A DNA stretch of 64,000 bases from Thermodesulfobacteriota bacterium (lineage in GTDB: Bacteria; Desulfobacterota; UBA8473): the NCBI GenBank assembly GCA_040757775.1, contig JBFLWQ010000017.1, positions 1 to 64,000 on the forward strand, read 5' to 3'. Every line of letters starts with the position of its first letter. Positions within the stretch are counted from its first letter, which is position 1. A program made the translations under genes and the position numbers. Below the pieces are notes generated by a model. That model was not told where the DNA came from. It did not search any database and was given only the letters and a program-made list of their open reading frames with translations. Shown piece after piece: positions 1 through 8,252 of the stretch.

Positions 1-691
1 GAGTGCAGTACTTTATATACTCCGAGGCTACCTTCAATGAATTCTCAGGCAAGAATGAACGCAGGTCCCAACAGGTTTGTCTGTAAAAGTTGGCAACAGT
101 ATGTCCACGCAGCTTGTGGGCAGGAAATCCCATATTTTCAGCAGTAACCTGATACATTGCCAGTGTTGGAAGAGATGTATCATACGTTGCGTACACAACC
201 CCGGTCTTATCCAGGGGAAGATCATGAAAGAGGACTTCCATGTCCCTTGTGTTGCTCCAATTGCTTCCTACAAGACCAACCTGCCCTTTGGCAGCAGGAT
301 TGTCAGGGTCATAGCCCTCCTGAACAACCGCATCAGGGACAATAAAATATTGGGGAACCATGCCCTCATGGGCATCCAAACCCTCTTTCCTTAATAAATC
401 GTATCGTTTGCGGGTTTTTTCTGGGGTACCGTATCCCAAACCCTGCTGTGTTGTCCACATAGAAAACTGATACATCAGAGGATAAGTCCCCCGGGTATAA
501 GGATAAATACCGGGCATCGTGATCTGCTCGGCATGAGTTTCCTCAACATCTCCGGGTATATATACAGGTTTTATCTCAATGCCGGAATCTGTAAATAATG
601 AGAGTTTTCTGCCTTTGTAATACCTTTCGCACTCTTTATCCCACTCTTTTTTAAACCTGTCTGTTTCTTCTATAGTTTTTTTATCAAACAT
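1..691 (-). CDS. Divergent B12-dependent acyl-CoA mutase, large subunit (N-terminal part)
   Basis: The minus frame is open from an ATG at 691 to the window edge, giving the first 230 residues. The ATG follows AAGGAG. The N-terminal part matches the methylmalonyl-CoA mutase family: a helical start, then PGIYPYTRGTYPLMY (family form YPYTRGxYPTMY) and a conserved DM..LF...PLDK stretch. These enzymes isomerise acyl-CoA carbon skeletons by radical chemistry with adenosylcobalamin. Several otherwise near-invariant blocks are changed: the usual WTMRQYAGF reads WTTQQGLGY, the usual AFDLPTQ region reads MVPQYFIVPD, and the usual GTIQNDILKE reads GHTVANFYRQ. The substrate is therefore probably not methylmalonyl-CoA. 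It lies 17 bp after a hydroxyacid dehydrogenase gene, so they are likely co-transcribed. The C-terminal part, and any B12-binding domain, is outside the window. Confidence 0.8.
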   Translation of the reverse strand, partial: MFDKKTIEETDRFKKEWDKECERYYKGRKLSLFTDSGIEIKPVYIPGDVEETHAEQITMPGIYPYTRGTYPLMYQFSMWTTQQGLGYGTPEKTRKRYDLLRKEGLDAHEGMVPQYFIVPDAVVQEGYDPDNPAAKGQVGLVGSNWSNTRDMEVLFHDLPLDKTGVVYATYDTSLPTLAMYQVTAENMGFPAHKLRGHTVANFYRQTCWDLRSFLPENSLKVASEYIKYCT

Positions 692-708
692 CTCTTTTCT
701 CCTTTATC

Positions 709-1743
709 TTACCTCCATTTTCCCAGAAATTTCTCCCTCACCTGCGGGTTCCGGAAGGCTATTTCCCTGGGCCAGCCGCCTTTCATTACGCTTACTATAT
801 CTTGACTTGGGTTCGTTCGTATTTGAGCATCCGCTTCTACAGAATACTGAGCAGTGTGAGGCGTAACGATGATATTGGGAAGTTTGAGCATAGGGTCGTC
901 TAGTTGAGGAGGCTCCGGATCCCATACATCAACAGCTGCTCCAGCGATAATCCCCTGGGAAAGAGCAGCATATAAAGCTTGCGCATCTACCAGGCCACCA
1001 CGGGCGGTATTCACTAAAAAGGCTGTAGGCTTCATCATCTTGAAATGCTCTAAGGTAATCATGTGGCGGGTTTCCTCAGTGAGGGCAGCGTGAAGCGAGA
1101 CACAGTCAGAATCCTTGAGGAGGGTGCCCAAATCAGCAGGCTCTACTCCAAACTCTTCAATCACATTTCCGGCTACATAGGGGTCATAGGCTATGATCCT
1201 GGAGAAGAAGGGCTTGGCGCGAGGAACAACGCTACGAGGGATATGGCCAAAGCCGATAAGCCCCAAAGTCTGTTTGCTCAGACGAAATACCGGGGGCAAT
1301 ACCTTACTACGTATAGTATGAAAGCCAACCCTATCCCATTTTCCCTCCTTCACCGCTTCTATGGTGGGGATAAGTTTTCTTGTTGCTGCAAGCAGCAGAA
1401 GCATGGTATGATTTGCCACCTCCTCGGCACCGTAGTCAGGATTGTTAATAACAATTATACCATTTTCCGTTGCCGCCTTCAGATCCACTCCCTCATAGCC
1501 CATGCCTGGAATAGCAACCATCCTGCATTTCCCTAGTTTGTTTATAGTCTCTTTCGAGAGGGTCAGAATTCCATCAGTAAATACACCAATAACGACATCA
1601 CCATCGGCAGCAGCAGCCAGGATCTCCTCCTCGGTCTGACACACCGTGGGTATATATTCCCCTCCTGCCCGTCTGATAATCTCTTCTCCTTCTGTAAAAG
1701 GAAACATCGGAAATGAAGTTACATTAACTACCTTAAAGCTCAT
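709..1743 (-). CDS. D-isomer-specific 2-hydroxyacid dehydrogenase family protein
   Basis: This 344-residue protein is an NAD(P)-dependent 2-hydroxyacid dehydrogenase (PGDH/CtBP family), interconverting a 2-oxo acid and a D-2-hydroxy acid. The Rossmann motif is near residue 165 (LGLIGFGHIPRSV), followed by an acidic NAD-ribose ligand in AYDPY. The catalytic Arg is in NTARGG, the Glu in WDPEPP and the His in TPHTAQY. The third glycine of the usual GxGxxG is a proline (GFGHIP), which is unusual. The gene starts after AGGAGG and lies between a LivK-type binding protein gene and a B12-type mutase gene on the same strand. It may therefore act on the substrate or product of that mutase. Substrate unknown. 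Confidence 0.85.
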   Translation of the reverse strand: MSFKVVNVTSFPMFPFTEGEEIIRRAGGEYIPTVCQTEEEILAAAADGDVVIGVFTDGILTLSKETINKLGKCRMVAIPGMGYEGVDLKAATENGIIVINNPDYGAEEVANHTMLLLLAATRKLIPTIEAVKEGKWDRVGFHTIRSKVLPPVFRLSKQTLGLIGFGHIPRSVVPRAKPFFSRIIAYDPYVAGNVIEEFGVEPADLGTLLKDSDCVSLHAALTEETRHMITLEHFKMMKPTAFLVNTARGGLVDAQALYAALSQGIIAGAAVDVWDPEPPQLDDPMLKLPNIIVTPHTAQYSVEADAQIRTNPSQDIVSVMKGGWPREIAFRNPQVREKFLGKWR

Positions 1744-1816
1744 TTGTTGCCCTCCTGTTAATTCAAGATTCTCTAATTATCAAAAACCTCAAAAAAAAGG
1801 ATTAAAGTATCTTACC

Positions 1817-3022
1817 TTAAAAACTGGGTTTTCTCCAATCAGTAATTGGCACAAACTGTACATTTTTCAAATCAACTTTAAAAAGCTTACATAAATCCAT
1901 TGGTTTATGACTTTTGGAAGTATATGTTATAAACCCAGTAAGACCATTTGTGTCAAAGTTCTTTATACTCTCAAGAGCATTCACAAAACTCTCAACATTC
2001 AGGTCATTGCCTGCCCTTTTCATAGCCTCTACATGCGTTACGGCAGTTACCCAACCATGGACATATTCTGATGATCTACCTTTTTTTTCAGGCTGATACC
2101 TTAATGTTACTTCTCTCAATTTGCCCATACCCGGACTTTTATCATCCCATGAACTAAAGCAATCGACGCTGATAAAATTTTCAGAGGCCTTTTTGGCTAT
2201 TTCTATCAAGTCTTTTGAACAGGTAAAACGAGTCCCAAAAAAATTGGTCTTAAAGTTGAATTTTCTAGCATCCCGAAGCAGTGCCGCTGCATTGTCTGCT
2301 ATGCCATGGATTATAACAAAGTCAGGTTCCACCCTCTTTAGGTTTAGAACTTGAGGAGTCGTATCCAAAACAGTAAGGGGACAAATTTCGACACCTGGGG
2401 GTTTGATGCCGTGAAATTTAGCTGACTCCCTGGCAGCCTTCAATCCAACGTGACCCATTTCACTGTCTGGACCTACGTAGACAATCTTCGGATCTTTTGC
2501 CTTCAGGTCCTTCATTATATAATCATAGATCAGCTTCACATTATCCTCATATGACGCTGCACTGCCAAAGACATACCTTTTGTATGGCTCGGTTATTATA
2601 TCGGATAGACTGCCTGGTGTGTATATGACCTTTTGCTTTTCAATCTGCCGGAAAAGAGCACTGGCTGACGCAGTAGCAACGCTTGCCCATATGCCCAATA
2701 CCCCATCCCTGAAAACAAGCTTTTTGAAAGCCGCTATAGATGAAGGTACTGAATAATGGTCGTCTTCTACAATCACATTAAACTTTCTTCCGTGAACCCC
2801 ACCCTGGTCATTCATGTGAAGCAGATAGTTTTTAAACCCCCACATATGGTCTGTTGATGGCCTCGCAGCTGGTCCAGACAGGTCACATATGATTCCATAA
2901 TTTATAGTATCCTTGCTTATACCTCTGACCTCCTTCGCGTATCCCACTGTGGTTGCAAAAAAGAATGAAACTGATACTAGAATAATCATGGCTAAAAACA
3001 CTTCTCTCATCTTCATAATCAA
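1817..3022 (-). CDS. LivK-type ABC transporter substrate-binding protein
   Basis: This 401-residue periplasmic binding protein belongs to the type I fold used by branched-chain amino acid and aromatic/carboxylic acid importers (Peripla_BP_6). Residues 1-29 are a Sec signal peptide ending in VGYA before KEVRG. The mature start EVRGISKDTI is shared by all the binding proteins in this window. Later family blocks include GGVHGRKFNVIVEDD and AAFKKLVFRD, and the protein ends in PITDWRKP. It is the first gene of a probable operon with the dehydrogenase and mutase genes downstream. No permease or ATPase gene is adjacent. The ligand cannot be read from sequence, but the neighbours suggest an organic acid. 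Confidence 0.88.
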   Translation of the reverse strand: MIMKMREVFLAMIILVSVSFFFATTVGYAKEVRGISKDTINYGIICDLSGPAARPSTDHMWGFKNYLLHMNDQGGVHGRKFNVIVEDDHYSVPSSIAAFKKLVFRDGVLGIWASVATASASALFRQIEKQKVIYTPGSLSDIITEPYKRYVFGSAASYEDNVKLIYDYIMKDLKAKDPKIVYVGPDSEMGHVGLKAARESAKFHGIKPPGVEICPLTVLDTTPQVLNLKRVEPDFVIIHGIADNAAALLRDARKFNFKTNFFGTRFTCSKDLIEIAKKASENFISVDCFSSWDDKSPGMGKLREVTLRYQPEKKGRSSEYVHGWVTAVTHVEAMKRAGNDLNVESFVNALESIKNFDTNGLTGFITYTSKSHKPMDLCKLFKVDLKNVQFVPITDWRKPSF

Positions 3023-3284
3023 CTCTCCTTTTTAAAAATTATCTTATACTCATGTGTAACTCTGAGATTTAACCCAGTAAAAGAGTGAACGAGAGTTCCA
3101 TCTGCTGCCAGGGCATAAGTTGTAAGAAATGGGTTTAAGCTATAAAAACGGGGGACTTAGGATTTAACCCAGTGCAGGTCCCCGACACATACCACAGATA
3201 CGGACCAGCGTCAACCTTTCTTTATGGTTCAGAAATCAGGAGTCTATATTTTTATATTCCATCTAGTATGTCCTATTAGTTATG
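3023..3284. other. Intergenic region between efp and the binding-protein gene
   Basis: These 262 bp should carry the promoter of the minus-strand binding-protein operon and the 3' end of the efp operon. Two lines near 3069-3080 and 3171-3182 repeat the phrase atttaaccca, in a short degenerate duplication. I see no ORF or RNA gene. Confidence 0.4.
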
Positions 3285-3857
3285 CTATGTTTGTCTTTTG
3301 TTAATCCTTTCAATGTAACCCCGTGTTCGGGTATCAATCTTTAGTACATCGCCTTCTTCTATAAACAAAGGTACCTGAATAACAGCCCCGGTTTCCAGCG
3401 TAGCAGGTTTGCTCCCTCCGGATGCTGTATCACCCCTTAACCCAGGGCCGGTTTTGGAAACGGTCAGTTCAACAAAGAACGGAAGCTCAATACCAATAGG
3501 CTGATTATTGTAGAAAAGGATATCAATAACGATATTCTCCTGCAGAAAATCCTTACCATCTCCCAATTGCTCTGGTGTAAGGTAAATCTGTTCATATGTC
3601 TCCTGATCCATAAAGTAAAATCTCTTTTCGGCATTATACAGATACTGCATTTTTCTTTCCTGAAGATCGGGTTTGCCAACCTTCTCCCCAGACCTAAATG
3701 TCCTCTCTATAACGTTACCGCCAATAAGGTTCTTTAATTTAGTCCTGACAAATGCACCACCCTTTCCAGGTTTTACATGTAGAAAATCCACTATCTCGTG
3801 AGGTCTTCCATCCAGTTCGATCTTTAAGCCTTTACGAAAATCTGGTGTTGAATACAT
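3285..3857 (-). CDS. efp: Elongation factor P
   Basis: EF-P binds between the P and E sites of stalled ribosomes and promotes peptide bonds at consecutive prolines. The 190-residue length is typical. Domain I carries the conserved loop [15 protein letters not shown], with K32 at the tip that is lysylated, rhamnosylated or otherwise modified in different phyla. A Lys here fits a lysine-type modification or an unmodified short-loop type; no modification enzyme is in the window. The C-terminal OB domains end in [12 protein letters not shown], typical of the family. Gene order aroQ, peptidase, efp is a common bacterial arrangement, and the three genes are almost contiguous. Confidence 0.97.
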   Translation of the reverse strand: MYSTPDFRKGLKIELDGRPHEIVDFLHVKPGKGGAFVRTKLKNLIGGNVIERTFRSGEKVGKPDLQERKMQYLYNAEKRFYFMDQETYEQIYLTPEQLGDGKDFLQENIVIDILFYNNQPIGIELPFFVELTVSKTGPGLRGDTASGGSKPATLETGAVIQVPLFIEEGDVLKIDTRTRGYIERINKRQT

Positions 3858-3866
3858 AATTCCTCT

Positions 3867-4940
3867 CTAGTCAATCACCTGCAGCTCCTTTGGTAAAAAT
3901 GTCAATCTTTCATATCCCCGGGAGGTAACCCTTACCATATCCTCTATCCTGACCCCTCCCCATTTTGGTATATAGATGCCAGGCTCTATAGTAAATACCA
4001 TTCCTTCCTCTATTAACCCCTTGCCTAAAGGAGAAATATAGGGCATTTCATGAACCGCCAATCCTACTCCATGACCTGTTCCATGCCCGAAATACTTTCC
4101 AAAACCGGCTTTGCCAATATAATCCCTTGCTGCAGAATCAACTTTTATAACACTTACTCCAGGTTTAATAGCTTCAAAAGCTTTTTCCTGAGCCTCTTTT
4201 ACTATTTGATAAATCTTCTTTTGTTTGGTTGTAGGTCTACCAACAACCAAAGTCTGGGTCTCATCAGAGTAATAACCATGGTATCTGGCTCCAAAGTCTA
4301 TTACAATAAATCCCCCCTTTTCTATCCTTTTGCTGGTAGCAATACCGTGTGGCAAGGCTGATCTTCTGCCAGAGGCAACTATAGTATCAAAGGACACTTT
4401 TTCTGCCCCCTTTTTTCTCATGAGATATTCTATTTCCAGGGCAACTTCTCTCTCTTCTATGCCAACCCTGATCCTGCCTGCAACATCAAGGTAGCTCTCT
4501 GATGCAATCCTTACAGCATCTTTTATGAGTTTAAGTTCAGAACTTTCTTTTTTATCCCTCAAGCTGTCCAATCCCTCAGCAATGGGAATCAATTTGGTAT
4601 CCTGCAGCCTTTCCAACAGCTTGTTGTAAACCTCAAAAGTAACGTATTGTGGTTCGAATCCCAGGTTCTTAATATTAAGTTTAAGGACTAGTTTCCCTAT
4701 TTCTTCTTCCCTGTTGTCATACTCCCTGATGATAAAACCATCAGCCTGTTCTGATGCCTGGGTTGTGTACCTGGTACCTGTCAAAAAGTAGTTCCCATTT
4801 TGAGAGATTAATATGGCACCCTCACTTCCGGTAAAGCCACTCAGGTATCTTACATTGTCCAGATTTGAAACAATAACAGCATCTAAACTATGCTTTTGAA
4901 ACCTTTCTCTTATCTTCTTAAGGGCAGTCTCCCTCAACAT
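3867..4940 (-). CDS. Xaa-Pro aminopeptidase / M24 family peptidase
   Basis: This 357-residue cytosolic metallopeptidase has a creatinase-like N-domain (about 1-125) and a pita-bread M24 domain. The five metal ligands are all visible: D215 and D226 ([16 protein letters not shown]), H290 (HGTGHG), E319 (IEPG) and E333 (RIED). It releases an N-terminal residue next to proline, or cleaves Xaa-Pro dipeptides. Its ORF overlaps the end of aroQ by 7 bp and stops 9 bp before efp, so the three genes are probably one transcript. Fine substrate class (PepP versus PepQ) is not decidable here. Confidence 0.93.
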   Translation of the reverse strand: MLRETALKKIRERFQKHSLDAVIVSNLDNVRYLSGFTGSEGAILISQNGNYFLTGTRYTTQASEQADGFIIREYDNREEEIGKLVLKLNIKNLGFEPQYVTFEVYNKLLERLQDTKLIPIAEGLDSLRDKKESSELKLIKDAVRIASESYLDVAGRIRVGIEEREVALEIEYLMRKKGAEKVSFDTIVASGRRSALPHGIATSKRIEKGGFIVIDFGARYHGYYSDETQTLVVGRPTTKQKKIYQIVKEAQEKAFEAIKPGVSVIKVDSAARDYIGKAGFGKYFGHGTGHGVGLAVHEMPYISPLGKGLIEEGMVFTIEPGIYIPKWGGVRIEDMVRVTSRGYERLTFLPKELQVID

Positions 4941-5383
4941 CTCCCTCCCTTTTTCACAATACCGATTGCTGCTCTTAACCCCAGAAGATAGCTGTCCAAC
5001 CCAAAACCAGCAATCTGCCCCACAACAACATCTGCCAATATTGATTTCTTACGAAACTCCTCCCTCTGATATATATTAGACAGATGAACCTCTACAGTGG
5101 GTATACCTACGGCAACAATAGCATCTCTGATAGCCACACTAGTATGAGTATAACCACCGGGATTTATAACTATGGCATGAAATTTTCCCATTGCCTCTTG
5201 TACCCTGGTAACCAGATCCCCTTCAGAATTTGATTGAAAGGTTTCAACAGATACCTTTTCTTTCTTAGCAAGTTCCTCTATTTCTTTGTTGATTTCATCT
5301 AAACCGAGCTTACCATATATTTGAGGTTCTCTTTTCCCCAATAAATTTAGGTTGGGGCCATGCAATACAAGAATTCTTTTCAT
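4934..5383 (-). CDS. aroQ: 3-dehydroquinate dehydratase, type II
   Basis: It converts 3-dehydroquinate to 3-dehydroshikimate, the third step of the shikimate pathway, in the cytosol. The 149-residue length and the motifs are those of the dodecameric type II enzyme: [14 protein letters not shown] with catalytic Y23 and R18, [10 protein letters not shown] around N74, and VEVHLSN with E98 and H100. It opens the aroQ-peptidase-efp cluster; aroB lies two genes upstream on the same strand. Confidence 0.97.
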   Translation of the reverse strand: MKRILVLHGPNLNLLGKREPQIYGKLGLDEINKEIEELAKKEKVSVETFQSNSEGDLVTRVQEAMGKFHAIVINPGGYTHTSVAIRDAIVAVGIPTVEVHLSNIYQREEFRKKSILADVVVGQIAGFGLDSYLLGLRAAIGIVKKGGRC

Positions 5384-5452
5384 TTGAAAATACCCCTTTG
5401 ATCCGCCTCTGGCGGAAGACGCCTGTCCTACTGATTATAGATCACCATCCTT
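5384..5452 (+). repeat. Dispersed intergenic repeat, copy 1
   Basis: The segment has a short palindrome CCGCCTCTGGCGG followed by gacgcctgtcctactgatta and tagatcaccat. The same blocks occur in inverted orientation near 38755-38842, including the flanking tttgaaaatNcccc stretch. It sits between the TPR gene and aroQ. The size, palindrome and two intergenic copies suggest a small non-autonomous element or a REP-like repeat. Confidence 0.6.
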
Positions 5453-5459
5453 ACCTGAA

Positions 5460-6059
5460 TTACATTGTTTGTTCCTTTAACCTTTCAATGTTGCCTAGCC
5501 ATTTATTAAGGGTAGTTATGATCCTTCCAGTTTTAGAAGAGTCAAGGGGGATGTCCACCTCTGTTGAATCAGATCCCTTTATCTTTTCCATTAAACCCTC
5601 TATTTTCTCTCGGATTGCAGTATTCTCCGGATCCGCGGCCAGCATAACCCGGTAAATTTCCAATGCTCTCTTAAGGTGCCCCTGTTTTATGTAAATCTCC
5701 GCAATTGTATTTGTAGAAATTTTTATCTTACCATTGGTTTTTTCTTCAATTTCTTTTAATAAGGTTTTTTCTGAATTCAATATAACATCAATCTCTGAAC
5801 ACTCTGAACCATATGCAGAGAAAATATGATAAAACCTTTCAGCTTCTTCTATGTTCCCTTCTTTTTCATAAATCTCTCCTAACATCTTATAAATAATTAC
5901 ATTATTAGAAATAACGTTGGCAACCTTTTCCAGCTCTCTCTGAGCATCTTTCAGCATTCCCTTTTCAAAGTACAATCTGCCCAAACTCAATCTGGCATTC
6001 CAATCTCCTGGATTGACCTTTAGCCTGTCGAGGCATATCTGAATGACCCTGTCTAGCAT
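5460..6059 (-). CDS. Tetratricopeptide repeat protein
   Basis: This 199-residue protein has no signal peptide and consists of TPR-type helical pairs. One clear repeat is about residues 18-50 (NARLSLGRLYFEKGMLKDAQ), one about 55-85 (IYKMLGEIYEKEGNIEEAE) and one about 125-158 (IAEIYIKQGHLKRALEIYR). The C-terminal 40 residues are charged and may be a tail or linker. TPR proteins are protein-protein scaffolds, so a specific role cannot be given. It follows aroB by 8 bp and is probably co-transcribed with it. Confidence 0.8.
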   Translation of the reverse strand: MLDRVIQICLDRLKVNPGDWNARLSLGRLYFEKGMLKDAQRELEKVANVISNNVIIYKMLGEIYEKEGNIEEAERFYHIFSAYGSECSEIDVILNSEKTLLKEIEEKTNGKIKISTNTIAEIYIKQGHLKRALEIYRVMLAADPENTAIREKIEGLMEKIKGSDSTEVDIPLDSSKTGRIITTLNKWLGNIERLKEQTM

Positions 6060-6067
6060 ACCATCCT

Positions 6068-7138
6068 TTAATTTAGATACTTAGAGATATCTTCTGCCCC
6101 TAAATCAGCAAATTTAACACGGCCAATATCCTCTGCCAAAACAAACTTTACCTTATTGCTTCTCATCTTTTTATCCAGTTCTATAACACTGACGTATTCA
6201 TCTCTGGAGAATTCAGGCAGATCGGTTGGCAGACCGGCTCTTTGAATCAACGCCTTAATCCTGTGAAAAACATTTTTATTACAGATACCCATTTCAACTG
6301 ATAAATGGGTTGCAGTTACCATACCTATAGCCACTGCTTCACCGTGTTTATAACTCTTATAATCCGTCAATGCCTCTATCGCGTGACCTATTGTATGCCC
6401 AAAATTCAAGATCGATCTTACTCCACTCTCTTTTTCGTCCTCCTCAACAACCTTTGCCTTAACAGAGCAACACCTTTTTACTATCCTCAAGACGTATTTT
6501 TGGTCCAACCCGAGGATTCTTCCCAGATTATCCTCTAAGTCCTTGAACAGAACGGAGTCCCATATAATTCCATACTTTATTACCTCAGCTAAACCAGAAA
6601 TAAACTCTAATTTAGGGAGGGTCTTAAGTGTATCCACATCTATAAAAACAAGACTTGGCTGATAAAAGGCACCGATCAGGTTTTTACCCTTTGGATGGTT
6701 TACTCCTGTTTTTCCACCGACACTGCTATCCACCTGGGCAAGGAGGGTTGTAGGGACTTGAACATAAGGGATCCCCCGAAGGAAGGTCGCTGCAACAAAA
6801 CCGGTAATATCTCCAATAACCCCCCCACCCAAAGCAACCAGGGCAGACTTACGATCCATCTTGAGAGAGACAAGTTTGTCATAAAGTATGCTTGTCCATT
6901 CCAGTGATTTGTATTCTTCTCCATCCGGGATTTCAATCGGAAAGACATTGAAGCCTGCATCTCGCAAGCTCCTCTCTACAGTATTTAAAAAAAACCCTGC
7001 CACTTCAGGATTTGTGACAATGCTGATTCTATCACTGAAATCAAATTCCCTTATGACCTTACCTAATTCGGTAAGGTTATTATAACCAAAGCATATGGGA
7101 TAGCTTCTGTTACCAAGATTTACCGTTATCTTGTCCAT
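6068..7138 (-). CDS. aroB: 3-dehydroquinate synthase
   Basis: It cyclises DAHP to 3-dehydroquinate (second shikimate step) using NAD+ and a divalent metal. The 356 residues are of standard length. Visible motifs are PDGEEYKSLE, the NAD-binding ALGGGVIGDITGF, PTTLLAQVDSSVGGKTG, and the metal-ligand segments LAEVIKYG, NFGHTIGHAIE and HGEAVAIGM. It works between the DAHP synthase encoded at 36.4 kb and the aroQ product. Confidence 0.97.
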   Translation of the reverse strand: MDKITVNLGNRSYPICFGYNNLTELGKVIREFDFSDRISIVTNPEVAGFFLNTVERSLRDAGFNVFPIEIPDGEEYKSLEWTSILYDKLVSLKMDRKSALVALGGGVIGDITGFVAATFLRGIPYVQVPTTLLAQVDSSVGGKTGVNHPKGKNLIGAFYQPSLVFIDVDTLKTLPKLEFISGLAEVIKYGIIWDSVLFKDLEDNLGRILGLDQKYVLRIVKRCCSVKAKVVEEDEKESGVRSILNFGHTIGHAIEALTDYKSYKHGEAVAIGMVTATHLSVEMGICNKNVFHRIKALIQRAGLPTDLPEFSRDEYVSVIELDKKMRSNKVKFVLAEDIGRVKFADLGAEDISKYLN

Positions 7139-7322
7139 TAAAATCCTTCGCTAATAATTGTTTCCCCCTGGACGGATGGTTTGAGACCTTTGAAAAATAC
7201 GCACTTTGTCATTTCGACTGGAAGGAGAAATCTTATAAGTGACAGTTTGTATAGATTTTCAACGTTTTCTTAAGAAATGGGAACAACCGGTTATAGGAAG
7301 CAACTCTGGATCGAAAGAAAGG

Positions 7323-8252
7323 TTAACGCCTTTTACCTTTCCCTTTCTTGCCTGGGAAAAATTTCTCCCATAAGATTACTATGGGGCTAGCTACAAAAAC
7401 AGTTGAATAGGTACCGGCAATGACCCCGACTATTAAGGCAAAGGCAAAGTCATGTATCACACTGCCACCCAGGATGAATAATGCAACAACTACAAAAAGG
7501 ACTGTACCGGATGTAAGAATAGTCCTGCTAAGTGTCTCGTTAATACTGGAATTTATAATTACTTCCAGTTTTTTCCCGGCCATCTTTCTAAGGTTCTCTC
7601 TGATCCTATCGTATATGACTATAGTATCGTTTATTGAGAAGCCCACAATGGTCAGGACGGCAGCCAAAACCGGCAGGGTAAACTCTCTATCTGTTATAGA
7701 AAATGCACCTATAGTAATAATTGTATCATGAACCAGTGCCAGCACGCCCCCCAGGGCAAACCTGAATTCAAATCTAAATGTGATATATGCCAGAATACCG
7801 ATCATCCCATAGATAAGAGCCATAAGCGCTTTATAACGCAGTTCCTTTTCTACCTGAGGGCCAACCATCTCTACCCGCCTTATCTCGAATCCATACTGCC
7901 CATACCTTTTTTGAAACGTTTCCTGAATCCTGTCTGACAATCCTTCATTGACAGAGGATGTATTTTTAACCCTGATTATATACTCATCGCCTTCCTTTTC
8001 GCTGTATTGCTGAATAATGCTGTCCCCCAACCCTATATCTCTTAAACCCCTCCTTATTTCACTTGAGCTGGTCTTCTCTTTGAATTTTATCTGAACTAAT
8101 GTCCCTCCAGCAAAGTCTATACCAAAATTCAGGCCACCTTTAAGTATTATCGACAAAATACTGACTACAATCAATATGGAAGAGAGCAAAAAGGCGATCC
8201 ATCTTTTCCCGACAAAATCTATGTTTATTTCAGGCTTAATAATCCTTATCAT
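7323..8252 (-). CDS. secF: Protein translocase subunit SecF
   Basis: SecF pairs with SecD to use the proton-motive force for the late stage of Sec-dependent export. The 309-residue protein has an N-terminal membrane segment (about 18-38), a periplasmic domain and five C-terminal membrane segments. Family motifs include GGLNFGIDFAGGT near residue 40 and VGFSINDTIVIYDRIRENLR near 205. The start overlaps the secD stop by 4 bp (ATGA), so translation is probably coupled. The tail is very basic (GKKGKGKRR). Confidence 0.97.
   Translation of the reverse strand: MIRIIKPEINIDFVGKRWIAFLLSSILIVVSILSIILKGGLNFGIDFAGGTLVQIKFKEKTSSSEIRRGLRDIGLGDSIIQQYSEKEGDEYIIRVKNTSSVNEGLSDRIQETFQKRYGQYGFEIRRVEMVGPQVEKELRYKALMALIYGMIGILAYITFRFEFRFALGGVLALVHDTIITIGAFSITDREFTLPVLAAVLTIVGFSINDTIVIYDRIRENLRKMAGKKLEVIINSSINETLSRTILTSGTVLFVVVALFILGGSVIHDFAFALIVGVIAGTYSTVFVASPIVILWEKFFPGKKGKGKRR

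Noticed and set aside
1063-1536. 157-codon plus-strand frame opposite the hydroxyacid dehydrogenase gene
   Set aside because: It is the antisense shadow of a well-supported gene, with no ribosome-binding site and no family pattern.
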